A DNA stretch of 64,000 bases from G965222335 sp965222335 (GTDB lineage Bacteria > Pseudomonadota > Gammaproteobacteria > Pseudomonadales > Halieaceae). This document shows, piece after piece, positions 1 through 8,116 of the stretch (positions within the stretch are counted from its first letter, which is position 1; each line of letters opens with the position of its first letter). The position numbers were made by a program, and so were the translations under genes. Under the pieces are notes generated by a model, which made no database searches, was not told where the DNA came from, and was given only the letters and a program-made list of their open reading frames with translations. Location: contig OZ244944.1 of assembly GCA_965222335.1 (NCBI GenBank), positions 1,178,001 to 1,242,000 on the forward strand, given 5' to 3'.

Positions 1-449
1 CGCTGGGCCTTGCTCAGGCGTACCCCGTCGATGATGCTGGCGTGGTTGAGTTCGTCCGAGATCACCGCATCCTCAGCCCCCAGCAGGGTCTCGAACAGGC
101 CCCCGTTGGCGTCGAAGCAAGAGGGGTAAAGGATCGTATCATCGGTGCCCAGAAAGGCGCTGATCTTGTCCTCCAGCTGCTTGTGCAGGGTCTGGGTACC
201 ACAGATAAAGCGCACCGAGGCCATCCCGTAGCCCCAGTCTTCCAGCCCCCGGGCCGCGGCGGCGTTTACCTCGGGGTGCTGGGCCAGGCCCAGGTAGTTG
301 TTGGCGCAGAGGTTGAGCACCTCGCGGTCACCCTGTACCCCCACGTGGGCCCCCTGGGGGGTGGTGATGGTACGTTCTGACTTGTACAGGCCCGCCTCGC
401 GAATCTCCGCCAGTTCGCCCGCCAGGTGCTGCTGATAATCTCCGTACAT
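1..449 (-). CDS. kbl: 2-amino-3-ketobutyrate CoA ligase (glycine C-acetyltransferase), N-terminal part
   Basis: Cytoplasmic PLP enzyme that cleaves 2-amino-3-ketobutyrate with CoA to glycine and acetyl-CoA, the second step of threonine breakdown. Only about the first 149 residues are in the window; the gene runs off the left edge. The reverse strand from the ATG at 447-449 reads MYGDYQQHLAGELAEI, followed by CANNYLGLAQHPEV, ASVRFICGTQ and SSCFDANGG-like segments characteristic of Kbl alpha-oxoamine synthases. It lies 49 bp downstream of tdh on the same strand, so the two probably form one operon. The order is tdh then kbl, the reverse of E. coli. Identity is secure; the PLP lysine lies outside the window. 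Confidence 0.93.
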   Translation of the reverse strand, partial: MYGDYQQHLAGELAEIREAGLYKSERTITTPQGAHVGVQGDREVLNLCANNYLGLAQHPEVNAAAARGLEDWGYGMASVRFICGTQTLHKQLEDKISAFLGTDDTILYPSCFDANGGLFETLLGAEDAVISDELNHASIIDGVRLSKAQ

Positions 450-498
450 GGCTGCCTCGCTCTGTCCGCCAAAGTTGCTTACCGAATAACCACTGCCG

Positions 499-1527
499 CT
501 AGGCTTCCCAGTTGAGAATGACCTTGCTCGCCTCGCCGGCGTTCATTACATCAAAACCCCGCTGAAATTCCGTGTAGTCCATGCGGTGCGTGATCACCGG
601 TGAGATATCCAGGCCCGAGTCGATCATCACCGACATCTTGTACCAGGTCTCGTACATCTCGCGGCCGTAAATGCCTTTCAGGGTGAGCATGTTGAAGATC
701 ACCGTATTCCAGTCAATTGCGGTGTCCTCCCCGGGGATTCCCAGGATCGCGACCTTGCCGCCGTGACACATGTTCGCCAGCAGGTCGTTGAAGGCCCGCG
801 GATTGCCCGACATCTCCAGGCCCACGTCGAAGCCCTCCTCCATGCCCAGCGAGCGCTGCACCTCGGCCAGGCTCTCGCGGCTGACATTCACCGTGCGGGT
901 GGCGCCGAGGGCCGCGGCACGTTCCAGGCGGGCATCGATCAGGTCGGTGATCACGATATGCCGGGCACCGGCGTGCTTGCACACCGCCGCCGCCATGGCG
1001 CCGATCGGCCCGGCGCCGGTAATCAGCACATCCTCGCCCAGCAGGTCGTACTGTAGCGCGGTGTGCACCGCGTTGCCGAAGGGGTCGAACAGGGCGGCCA
1101 CGTCAAGGTCGATACCGGGAGAGTGCTCCCAGACATTGGACATGGGCAGCGCCAGGTACTCGGCAAAAGCCCCGGAGCGATCCACCCCGATGCCACTGGT
1201 ACGGGCGCAGAGATGCCGGCGCCCGGCCATGCAGTTGCGGCAGCGGCCGCAGACCACGTGGCCCTCCCCGGACACGATCTGCCCCGGGCGGAAGTCGATC
1301 ACGTTGGAGCCCACCTCGACGATCTCGCCGACGAATTCGTGACCCACCACCATCGGTACCGGGATGGTTTTCTGCGCCCAGGCATCCCAGTTATAGATGT
1401 GCATGTCGGTGCCGCAGATCGCGGTGCGCTTGACCTTGATCAGGACGTCGTTGATCCCTACCCGGGGCTCGGGGACATCCTCCAGCCAGAGGCCCGTGGT
1501 CGCCTCTTTCTTTACCAGTGCTTTCAT
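499..1527 (-). CDS. tdh: L-threonine 3-dehydrogenase
   Basis: Zinc- and NAD-dependent medium-chain dehydrogenase oxidising threonine to 2-amino-3-ketobutyrate. 342 residues, the usual family length. Visible are the catalytic zinc region (Cys38 in AICGTD, His63-Glu64 in VGHEFVGE), the structural zinc cysteines 93, 96, 99 and 107, and the nucleotide-binding GAGPIG at about 171-176. It starts 102 bp from the divergent XRE-cupin regulator and is followed by kbl, giving a two-gene threonine-to-glycine pathway. Control by the neighbouring regulator is inferred from the divergent layout and an inverted repeat in the gap. Confidence 0.96.
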   Translation of the reverse strand: MKALVKKEATTGLWLEDVPEPRVGINDVLIKVKRTAICGTDMHIYNWDAWAQKTIPVPMVVGHEFVGEIVEVGSNVIDFRPGQIVSGEGHVVCGRCRNCMAGRRHLCARTSGIGVDRSGAFAEYLALPMSNVWEHSPGIDLDVAALFDPFGNAVHTALQYDLLGEDVLITGAGPIGAMAAAVCKHAGARHIVITDLIDARLERAAALGATRTVNVSRESLAEVQRSLGMEEGFDVGLEMSGNPRAFNDLLANMCHGGKVAILGIPGEDTAIDWNTVIFNMLTLKGIYGREMYETWYKMSVMIDSGLDISPVITHRMDYTEFQRGFDVMNAGEASKVILNWEA

Positions 1528-1593
1528 CGTTCGCTTGCCACCTTAATTCACTATCGTGGATAATTTCCGGTATCCTAGACGTTCCTTTTTCCG

Positions 1594-1617
1594 TATACAA
1601 GATTTTTTTCTTATATA
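1594..1617. promoter_or_regulatory. Inverted repeat between tdh and the XRE regulator (possible operator)
   Basis: TATACAAGA and TCTTATATA flank a six-T loop; 8 of 9 positions pair. The repeat lies 12 bp before the ATG of the regulator and inside the tdh promoter region. Position and symmetry fit a binding site for the adjacent helix-turn-helix protein. The low-complexity, AT-rich sequence leaves room for a chance match. Confidence 0.35.
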
Positions 1618-1629
1618 GTAGAAACCGCC

Positions 1630-2199
1630 ATGACCAAACCCAACGTGGACCCCGCCAGCAAGGTGCTTTGCGAGCGGGTGACCGAACTGCGCCAGCGCAA
1701 CCACTTCACCCTCGAGCAGCTTGCCGCTGCCTCGGGCGTGAGCCGCTCGATGCTCAGCCAGATCGAGCGCGGCCAGGCCAATCCCACCCTGGCGGTCACC
1801 TTCCGCATCGCCCAGGCCTTCGGCCTGAGTATAGGTGAACTGGTAGACGATCCCGCCGCCGGCCATATCGAGCTGGTTCGCGGGGACGACCCCGGCCACC
1901 TCTTCCGTGACGACGCCCAGTGCCAGATTCGCACGCTGTCGCCCCTGCACCTGGAAAAGGACGTGGAATTTTATGAAGTGGTGCTGCAGCCAGGTGCCGC
2001 CCTGCACAGTGCAGCACATTTTGACGGCACTCGCGAACTGTTCACGGTCGCCAGCGGCACTGCGCGGGTTACCGCCGGCGCACATTGCTCGGACCTGGCG
2101 CGGGGAGATTCCGCCCACTATCGAGCGGACGTCGAGCACACCATCAGCAATCCCGGGCAAGCCCCGCTGTCGGGCTACCTGGTGGTCACCTACCGTTAG
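1630..2199 (+). CDS. XRE-family transcriptional regulator with C-terminal cupin domain
   Basis: 189 residues with an N-terminal helix-turn-helix (about 14-70; recognition region ASGVSRSMLSQIERGQANPT) and a C-terminal double-stranded beta-helix cupin (about 105-185, with PGAALHSAAHFDGTRELFTV). This is the common PuuR/SutR-like design in which the cupin may sense a small ligand. It is divergent from tdh-kbl, so regulation of threonine catabolism is the simplest guess. The 3' end overlaps the convergent haem A synthase gene by 14 bp. The ligand is unknown. Confidence 0.88.
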   Translation: MTKPNVDPASKVLCERVTELRQRNHFTLEQLAAASGVSRSMLSQIERGQANPTLAVTFRIAQAFGLSIGELVDDPAAGHIELVRGDDPGHLFRDDAQCQIRTLSPLHLEKDVEFYEVVLQPGAALHSAAHFDGTRELFTVASGTARVTAGAHCSDLARGDSAHYRADVEHTISNPGQAPLSGYLVVTYR

Positions 2200-3256
2200 C
2201 GGGAGCCCGGCGCAGGCTGTGGCTGAGGAACAGGGCCGCTGACAACAGCAGTACGGCGCCGCCCTGGTGCGCGGCAGCGAGGCTGATCGGGACATGCAGC
2301 AGCAGGGTGCTGATACCCAGGATCACCTGGATCACCAGCGCCAGCAGCAGCAGGACCACGCCCAGGCGGACCCGGTTGGTGGGCACCCGGCGCCAGGCAG
2401 CCACTGCAAAGCCAATGCAGATCACGCTCAGGGCGTAGGCGTACATGCGGTGGTTGAACTGGATCGTGGTGATGTCCTCGAAAGCGTCCCGCCAGGCAGG
2501 GACGCCGGCATACAGGCCCGGGGGAAAGAAGCTGGTACCCATCAGCGGCCAGGTGCTGTAGGCAAACCCCGCCTTGGTGCCCGCCACCAGGGCGCCGGTC
2601 AGGATCATGCCGAAAATCAAGAAAACCAGCCACAGGCTGGCCTGACCCAGCGGCGGCGGGGCCCGATCCCGGCTCGCCCGCCCCAGCAAGAGGTCGAATA
2701 TCAGCCAGAGCATAAAGGCGTAGATCAGAAAGGCCAGACCGAGGTGGGCCGTCAGGCGGTACTGACTCACGTGGGGATTATCGACCAGGCCACTCTTGAC
2801 CATGTACCAGCCCAGCAGGCCCTGGCAGCCCCCGAGCAGGAACAGCGCCCACAGCTTGGGCTGCATCCCCTGCGGCACCCTGCCCCGCCACATGAAATAC
2901 ACCATGGGAAAGAAAAACAGCACGCCGATGATCCGCCCCAGTACCCGGTGCAGGTACTCCGGCATAAAGATCGCCTTGTACTCCTCGAGGCTCATGCCGC
3001 GGTTGATTTTCTGGTACTCCGGGTAGGCCTTGTACTGGGCGAAGGATGCCTGCCAGGCTTCCTCGGTCAGCGGCGGCAGCACGCCCATCAGCGGCCTCCA
3101 CTCCACCATGGACAGCCCCGAGTTGGTCAGGCGGGTCACGCCCCCCAGCAGAATCATGCCGAAAATCACCGCGGCACACAGGATCAGCCAGCCGGCCACC
3201 TGGCGCTCGTAGGCGCGGGCATGATAGCGGGAGGGTTGGGAGATCAGGGTATCCAC
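2186..3256 (-). CDS. ctaA: Haem A synthase (COX15/CtaA family)
   Basis: Integral inner-membrane protein converting haem O to haem A for aa3-type cytochrome oxidase. 356 residues with about eight hydrophobic segments. Diagnostic stretches include GGVTRLTNSGLSMVEWRP near residue 40, the haem-ligand-type EYLHRVLGR segment, and later histidine-bearing helices (RLTAHLGLA, IQFNHRMYAY, AAAHQGGAV). Length and motifs match the proteobacterial COX15 type rather than the shorter Bacillus CtaA. It stands alone here without cytochrome oxidase genes, and its 5' end faces the MITE-like element at 3263. Confidence 0.95.
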   Translation of the reverse strand: MDTLISQPSRYHARAYERQVAGWLILCAAVIFGMILLGGVTRLTNSGLSMVEWRPLMGVLPPLTEEAWQASFAQYKAYPEYQKINRGMSLEEYKAIFMPEYLHRVLGRIIGVLFFFPMVYFMWRGRVPQGMQPKLWALFLLGGCQGLLGWYMVKSGLVDNPHVSQYRLTAHLGLAFLIYAFMLWLIFDLLLGRASRDRAPPPLGQASLWLVFLIFGMILTGALVAGTKAGFAYSTWPLMGTSFFPPGLYAGVPAWRDAFEDITTIQFNHRMYAYALSVICIGFAVAAWRRVPTNRVRLGVVLLLLALVIQVILGISTLLLHVPISLAAAHQGGAVLLLSAALFLSHSLRRAPANGR

Positions 3257-3262
3257 TGCGGT

Positions 3263-3532
3263 CTAGGGCATCTCTGAATAATGGGAATTGTGCTCAGCGG
3301 AGCCCTGAAGCGGCCAGAGCGAGGCGCGGTCCGCCGGCAATGGCCGTAGCCCTTGCCAAGGATCGCAACGAAGCGCTGGCCGCTTCAGGGCCCGCCCTGC
3401 GGGGCTTTCAGGCAATGCCGCACTCCGCGTTGCCACTTTTCGACAGGCAACCAGCCTGCCTTCAAAGCGGCGCCTTGATTGCGGCATTGCCTGAAAGCCT
3501 GAGTACATTCCCATTGTTCAGAGGTGCCCTAG
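3263..3532. mobile_element. MITE-like palindromic element with terminal inverted repeats and CTAG ends
   Basis: A 270-bp non-coding element. The ends are imperfect inverted repeats of about 26 bp: CTAGGGCATCTCTGAATAAT on the left and, read inward from the right, CTAGGGCACCTCTGAACAAT. Two long internal inverted repeats follow: GCCCTGAAGCGGCCAG near 3302 pairs with its complement near 3380, and CTTTCAGGCAATGCCG near 3403 pairs with its complement near 3482. CTAG at both ends suits an IS5-group YTAR target duplication, but family assignment is inference. There is no transposase gene, so any movement would need a transposase elsewhere. It fills most of the 433-bp gap between ctaA and uup. Confidence 0.72.
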
Positions 3533-3689
3533 GTCAGCTCGGTGAAAAAGCGGGCGCCATGATAACCGAAGTCGGCGCGCGACGCAGGTTCACGACCTTT
3601 GCGCAACTTGAGCACAAGATGGGCCGCCGCTGGCGCCGGCGCCGGCGGCTGGCGTAGAATGCCCGCCCTTTCATCCCGACAGGCCCACC

Positions 3690-5576
3690 ATGCCCCTGCT
3701 CAAACTCGACGCCGCGCAATTGCACTACGGTACCCACACCCTGCTGGACGCGGTGGACTTCACCATCCACCGCGGCGAAAAGCTGGGCCTGCTGGGGCGC
3801 AACGGTACCGGCAAGACCACCCTGCTCAAGGTCCTGGCGGGGGACACGGGTCTGGACGCCGGCGAGCGCTGGCTGCGCCCCGGTGTGCGTCTTGCGCGGC
3901 TGCAGCAAACCCTGCCGGGCGCGGAAGACGTCACGGTCTACGAGGTCGTGGCGGCGGGCCTTGCCGAAACCGGCGCCCTGCTGTCCGAGTACCATCGCCT
4001 GTCCCAGCAGGGTGCAGAGGTGGACATGGACGAGCTGGCGCGGGTGCAGCACCGACTCGAGGCGGCCGACGGCTGGGCCCTGCAGCAGCGGGTGGAAACC
4101 ACCCTGACCCAGTTGCAGCTACCGGCGGACGCCCCCATGGCCTCCCTGTCCGGCGGCTGGCGGCGGCGGGTGGCGCTGGCCCAGGCCCTGGTCTCGGAGC
4201 CGGATATTCTGCTGCTGGACGAGCCCACCAACCACCTCGACATCCCCGCCATCCAGTGGCTGGAAGAGCAGCTGCAGCAGTTTCGCGGCGCCCTGGTGCT
4301 GATCACCCACGACCGGCGCTTCCTGCAGAACGTGGTCAACAGCATCGCCGAGCTGGACCGGGGTCACCTCTCCCTCTGGCGCGGGGACTATCGCGGATTC
4401 CTCGCCCACCGGGAGCAGGAACTGGCCGCCGAGGAGCGCGCCAATGCGCTGTTCGACAAGAAGCTGGCGCAGGAGGAAGTCTGGATCCGCCAGGGCATCA
4501 AGGCCCGGCGCACCCGCAACGAGGGCCGCGTGCGCGCGCTCAAGAGCATGCGCGAAGAGCATCGCAATCGCCGCCAACGGGTGGGCCAGGCCAGCTTCAG
4601 CGTGGAGGAAGCCAGCCGCTCGGGCAAGATCGTGGCGGAGCTGCACAAGGTGAGCAAGGCCTTCGGCGACAAGCCGGTGATCCGCGAGTTCAGCACCATC
4701 ATCCAGCGCGGCGACCGCATCGGCATCGTCGGCGCCAACGGCACCGGCAAGTCGACCCTGGTCAAGCTCCTGCTGGGCGAGCTCGCCCCGGACACGGGCA
4801 CGGTCAAGCTCGGGAGCAAACTGGAGGTCGCCTACTCCGACCAGCTGCGCGGCCACCTCGACCCGGAGAAGAACCTGATCGACAACGTCTGCGGGGGCCA
4901 GGAGTTCATCGACATCAACGGCAAGCGCAAGCACGCCATTTCCTACCTCGGGGATTTCCTGTTCACCCCGGACCGGGTGCGTACGCCGGTCAAGGCGCTG
5001 TCGGGGGGCGAGCAGAATCGCGCGGTCCTCGCCCGGCTGTTCAGCAAGCCGGCCAACCTGCTGGTGCTGGACGAGCCCACCAACGACCTGGATATCGAGA
5101 CCCTGGAGCTGCTCGAGGAGATCCTGCTCGACTTCGACGGCACCGTGATCCTGGTCAGTCACGACCGCGACTTTATGGACAGCGTGGTCACCAGCCTGCT
5201 GGTACTGCCCGGGGATGGCAGCGTGGAGGAGCAGGCAGGCGGCTACAGCGACTGGGAGGCAAGGGGCGGGCGTCTGCAGGACCCCACGGCACAGCCCAGC
5301 CCGGCAGCGCCGGCGCAGCCCACACAGGCCCCGGCACCCGCCACCCCGGCGGCAAAGCCGCGCAAGCTGTCCTACAAGGAACAGCGCGAACTGGCGGCGC
5401 TGCCGGCAAAGATTGACGCCCTGGAGCAACGCCAGGCCGCGCTGGCAGAGACCGTTGCCGCCCCCGAGTTCTACCGGGGTGACAAGGCCAGCATCGAGGC
5501 GACGCTGGCGGAGTTAAACGAAGTGCAGGAAGACCTGGAGCTCGCGATTGAGCGCTGGGCGGAACTGGAAGACTAG
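3690..5576 (+). CDS. uup: ABC-F family ATPase Uup
   Basis: Soluble protein with two ATP-binding cassettes and no membrane domain, 628 residues. First Walker A GRNGTGKTTLLK at about 37-48, signature LSGGWRRRVALA, Walker B ILLLDEPTNHLD; second cassette GANGTGKSTLVK, signature LSGGEQNRAVLA and LLVLDEPTNDLD. The linker between cassettes and a C-terminal coiled-coil-like tail rich in A, P and E (about 560-628) distinguish Uup from EttA. ABC-F proteins act on ribosomes; Uup is also linked to DNA transactions and transposon excision. A TAGAAT -10-like box precedes the gene. The last 4 bp overlap the convergent DUF2254 gene. Confidence 0.95.
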   Translation: MPLLKLDAAQLHYGTHTLLDAVDFTIHRGEKLGLLGRNGTGKTTLLKVLAGDTGLDAGERWLRPGVRLARLQQTLPGAEDVTVYEVVAAGLAETGALLSEYHRLSQQGAEVDMDELARVQHRLEAADGWALQQRVETTLTQLQLPADAPMASLSGGWRRRVALAQALVSEPDILLLDEPTNHLDIPAIQWLEEQLQQFRGALVLITHDRRFLQNVVNSIAELDRGHLSLWRGDYRGFLAHREQELAAEERANALFDKKLAQEEVWIRQGIKARRTRNEGRVRALKSMREEHRNRRQRVGQASFSVEEASRSGKIVAELHKVSKAFGDKPVIREFSTIIQRGDRIGIVGANGTGKSTLVKLLLGELAPDTGTVKLGSKLEVAYSDQLRGHLDPEKNLIDNVCGGQEFIDINGKRKHAISYLGDFLFTPDRVRTPVKALSGGEQNRAVLARLFSKPANLLVLDEPTNDLDIETLELLEEILLDFDGTVILVSHDRDFMDSVVTSLLVLPGDGSVEEQAGGYSDWEARGGRLQDPTAQPSPAAPAQPTQAPAPATPAAKPRKLSYKEQRELAALPAKIDALEQRQAALAETVAAPEFYRGDKASIEATLAELNEVQEDLELAIERWAELED

Positions 5577-6835
5577 GACGCCGCCGGCAACACCAGCGGC
5601 CGGAGCTCCTCGCGCTCCCAGGGCATGGCGAGCGCATTGCTGGCGCGCTCCCACGCGCGCCCGGACTGCAGCTGCGCCGCCGCCCGCAGGCTTTCGTGGG
5701 GCAGCTCTGCCAGGGCGGCCAGTGCCTTCTGCAGGCGCACCTGCACGGAAAAAATTCCCGCACCGTCGCGCGCCACCGGGGCGAAGAAATCCTGTAACAG
5801 GTCTGCCGGCGAGAGCTCGGGAAACCAGACCTGCGCGCCACCGTCTTCATCCTCCCGGGGCGTCGTGGCCCATTGCGACAGCAGCCGTGTGGCGCGCCCG
5901 ATCGTATCGATGGCTGTACCGCTGTCATTGATGCCCGGGGACAGGGCGCGCGAGGCAATCTCTGCCAGCACCATCAAGCCAAAGCGCGGATCGAAGTCAA
6001 AAGTGCGCACGCTACCCAGGGAGAAAGCTGCCTCGATGCCGGCGAGGACGGCGTCGTCTACCTCGCCGCCCTCGAGGTAAATCAGCGCCCTGTTCTGATG
6101 CACCAGAGTGCCCGGCTCCGCCACCACGAAGAGCTCCAGATCGTGGGTGTCGCTGGTGTGAAGCAATGCCGCCATATCGATGTGTTGTACGTACCCGACG
6201 GTATTGGCATAGAGCGGGCGCGCGCTGTCAGGAATGCGGGCGCGAACATCCGCACAGGGCCGCCCCCCGATACCGGGGAATCGGGCGCGCCCCAGCAGGG
6301 CGCTGGCGGTTTCCATTTCCACCCGCTCGGCTGTCTCCGTCACCTTGGCCAGCTGCGACAGGTGCTCGATCCAGCGCAACAGGGCGACGACGATCAACAG
6401 AATCGTCAGCACCGTGACCGCAAACAGAACGACGTGGCCACGACTGCCGTAGACACCCGCATTGAGGGCGACAATACCCACCAGGCTGAACAGGAAGGTG
6501 CCGATAAAGACGCTCAGCGCGTGTCGGGTCACATCGTTGTTGATCACCAGCTCGGTCGCCCGGGGCGAGGTGTTGCCGGTCACCGAGGCGTGTGCCGTGA
6601 CCAGGGTGGCCATCGAAAAAGTCGCCACGGCCAGCATACTCGAGGCGAGGATTCCCAGAATCCGGTTCACGGCATCGGGAGTTACCCAGTCAGATGCCCC
6701 CTGCGGTATCAGCGGCGTCAACCAGACGCCGAGCAGCACCGATATCAGGCCGCCCACAAAGTACAACAGGGCGACGACCCAGAGGGTGCGTGCCGCCTTG
6801 CGCTGCAGCCACCGCCAGCGGGTGGTGATATTCAC
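5573..6835 (-). CDS. DUF2254 family membrane protein
   Basis: Predicted inner-membrane protein of unknown function, 420 residues. Four hydrophobic segments lie in the first 165 residues (LWVVALLYFVGGLISVLLGV, LASSMLAVATFSMATLV, LSVFIGTFLFSLVGIVAL, LFAVTVLTILLIVVALL), followed by a large soluble part. The phrase ALSPGINDSGTA near residue 300 matches the hallmark ALSPGINDP of DUF2254. It ends 4 bp into uup on the opposite strand and lies 9 bp downstream of the aminotransferase, so co-transcription with that gene is possible. Confidence 0.88.
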   Translation of the reverse strand: MNITTRWRWLQRKAARTLWVVALLYFVGGLISVLLGVWLTPLIPQGASDWVTPDAVNRILGILASSMLAVATFSMATLVTAHASVTGNTSPRATELVINNDVTRHALSVFIGTFLFSLVGIVALNAGVYGSRGHVVLFAVTVLTILLIVVALLRWIEHLSQLAKVTETAERVEMETASALLGRARFPGIGGRPCADVRARIPDSARPLYANTVGYVQHIDMAALLHTSDTHDLELFVVAEPGTLVHQNRALIYLEGGEVDDAVLAGIEAAFSLGSVRTFDFDPRFGLMVLAEIASRALSPGINDSGTAIDTIGRATRLLSQWATTPREDEDGGAQVWFPELSPADLLQDFFAPVARDGAGIFSVQVRLQKALAALAELPHESLRAAAQLQSGRAWERASNALAMPWEREELRPLVLPAAS

Positions 6836-6844
6836 CGCCGCCGC

Positions 6845-8038
6845 CTAATCCGCGAGCACCGCGCCGACCGCAGCGGCGAGGTATTCGAGGTTGTTCGCGT
6901 TCACCCCGGCGACATTGATTCGCGAGGAGTCCAACAGGTAGACGCTGTGCTCGGCGCGCAGCCGCCGGGCCTGCTCCACGCTCAACCCGAGGAAGGAGAA
7001 CATGCCGTTCTCACGCTCGATAAAGCCGAAATCACGCCCGGTGGTGGCCTCCAGCCTGCCCCGCAGCTCCCTGCGCAGGCCGTTGATGCGCTCGCACATG
7101 CCCTGCAGCTCCCGCTCCCAGTCCGCGCGCAGGTCGGCATCCGCCAGCAAACGCCCGGCGATGAGTGCGCCATGGGCTGGGGGCATGGAGTAGACCCGGC
7201 GGGCCGCGACCTGGGCCTGGCTCAGCAGTGCCGCGGCGGAGTCCACGGACTCGCTCACAAAAATGGCGATCCCGGTGCGCTCCCGGTACAGACCCATGTT
7301 CTTGGAGCAGGATGCCGCGATCACGACCTCCGGCAGCCGCTCCACCAGCAGGCGCAATCCCGCCGCGTCCTCCTCCAGGGAACTGCCCAGGCCCTGGTAG
7401 GCAATATCGACAAAGGGCAGGAAACCCTGCTTTTCCGCCATTTCCGCCAGGGTCGCCCACTGGTCCAGGCTCAGGTCGGCGCCGCAGGGGTTGTGACAGC
7501 AGCCGTGCAGTAGCACCACGTCGCCGCGGCGGGCCGCCGCCAGGTCGTCCACCATGGCGTCGAAGTCCACCCCGTGGCTGGCCGGCGCGTAGTAGCGGTA
7601 GGTCTCGAACTGCAGGCCGACGCTGCCGAGCAGCGGCAGGTGCACGGGCCAGGTCGGGTCGGATACCCACACCCTGGCGCCCGGTGCCGCGGCGTTGATC
7701 ACCTCGGCGCCGATTCGCAGTGCGCCGCAGCCCCCCGGTGCCTGGATGCTGCTTACCCGGCCCTCGACCAGGGCCGCGCTGCCCGCGCCGAGTACCAGTC
7801 TGCGCATCCCTGTATTGAATGCCGGGTCACCCGCGGGCGGCATATAGGCCTTGGTGGTTTCTTCCGCCACCAGCGCCTGCTGGGCGCGCTGCACGGCAGC
7901 GAACACCGGGCAGATACCCTGCTCGTTCATGTAAATGCCAACCGTCAGGTCGACCTTGTCGGGGTTGGGGTCGGCGCGGCACTCCGCAGCCAGGCCCAGG
8001 ATGGGATCGTCGGGCAGTCGTGGCAGTGATTCCAGCAT
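6845..8038 (-). CDS. Aromatic/aspartate aminotransferase (class I)
   Basis: PLP-dependent aminotransferase of the AspC/TyrB group, 397 residues, interconverting aspartate or aromatic amino acids with their 2-oxo acids. Evidence: N-terminal DDPILGLAAECRADPNPDKV and VDLTVGIYMNEQG, the CCHNPCGADLS segment, the Schiff-base lysine in ASCSKNMGLYRERTG, and C-terminal ENGMFSFLGLS followed by DSSRINVAGVN. Canonical family members read GVYKDE and HNPTG where this one has GIYMNE and HNPCG, so it is a divergent member and the preferred substrate cannot be read off. Upstream is the NCS2 permease. Confidence 0.9.
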   Translation of the reverse strand: MLESLPRLPDDPILGLAAECRADPNPDKVDLTVGIYMNEQGICPVFAAVQRAQQALVAEETTKAYMPPAGDPAFNTGMRRLVLGAGSAALVEGRVSSIQAPGGCGALRIGAEVINAAAPGARVWVSDPTWPVHLPLLGSVGLQFETYRYYAPASHGVDFDAMVDDLAAARRGDVVLLHGCCHNPCGADLSLDQWATLAEMAEKQGFLPFVDIAYQGLGSSLEEDAAGLRLLVERLPEVVIAASCSKNMGLYRERTGIAIFVSESVDSAAALLSQAQVAARRVYSMPPAHGALIAGRLLADADLRADWERELQGMCERINGLRRELRGRLEATTGRDFGFIERENGMFSFLGLSVEQARRLRAEHSVYLLDSSRINVAGVNANNLEYLAAAVGAVLAD

Positions 8039-8116
8039 GATTCTCTCCGTGGTGACGGGTGGGGACGCGTTGCCTGTCGCGAAGACGCGGGGATTATATC
8101 CCAGCCCCGTAAACGC

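Noticed and set aside
3263..3514. 83-codon minus-strand ORF within the palindromic element
   Set aside because: It merely reads through inverted repeats and has no ribosome site or recognisable protein.
3599..5416. 605-codon plus-strand frame overlapping uup in another phase
   Set aside because: Pro/Gly/Arg-rich translation without domains; uup in the true frame has all ABC motifs.
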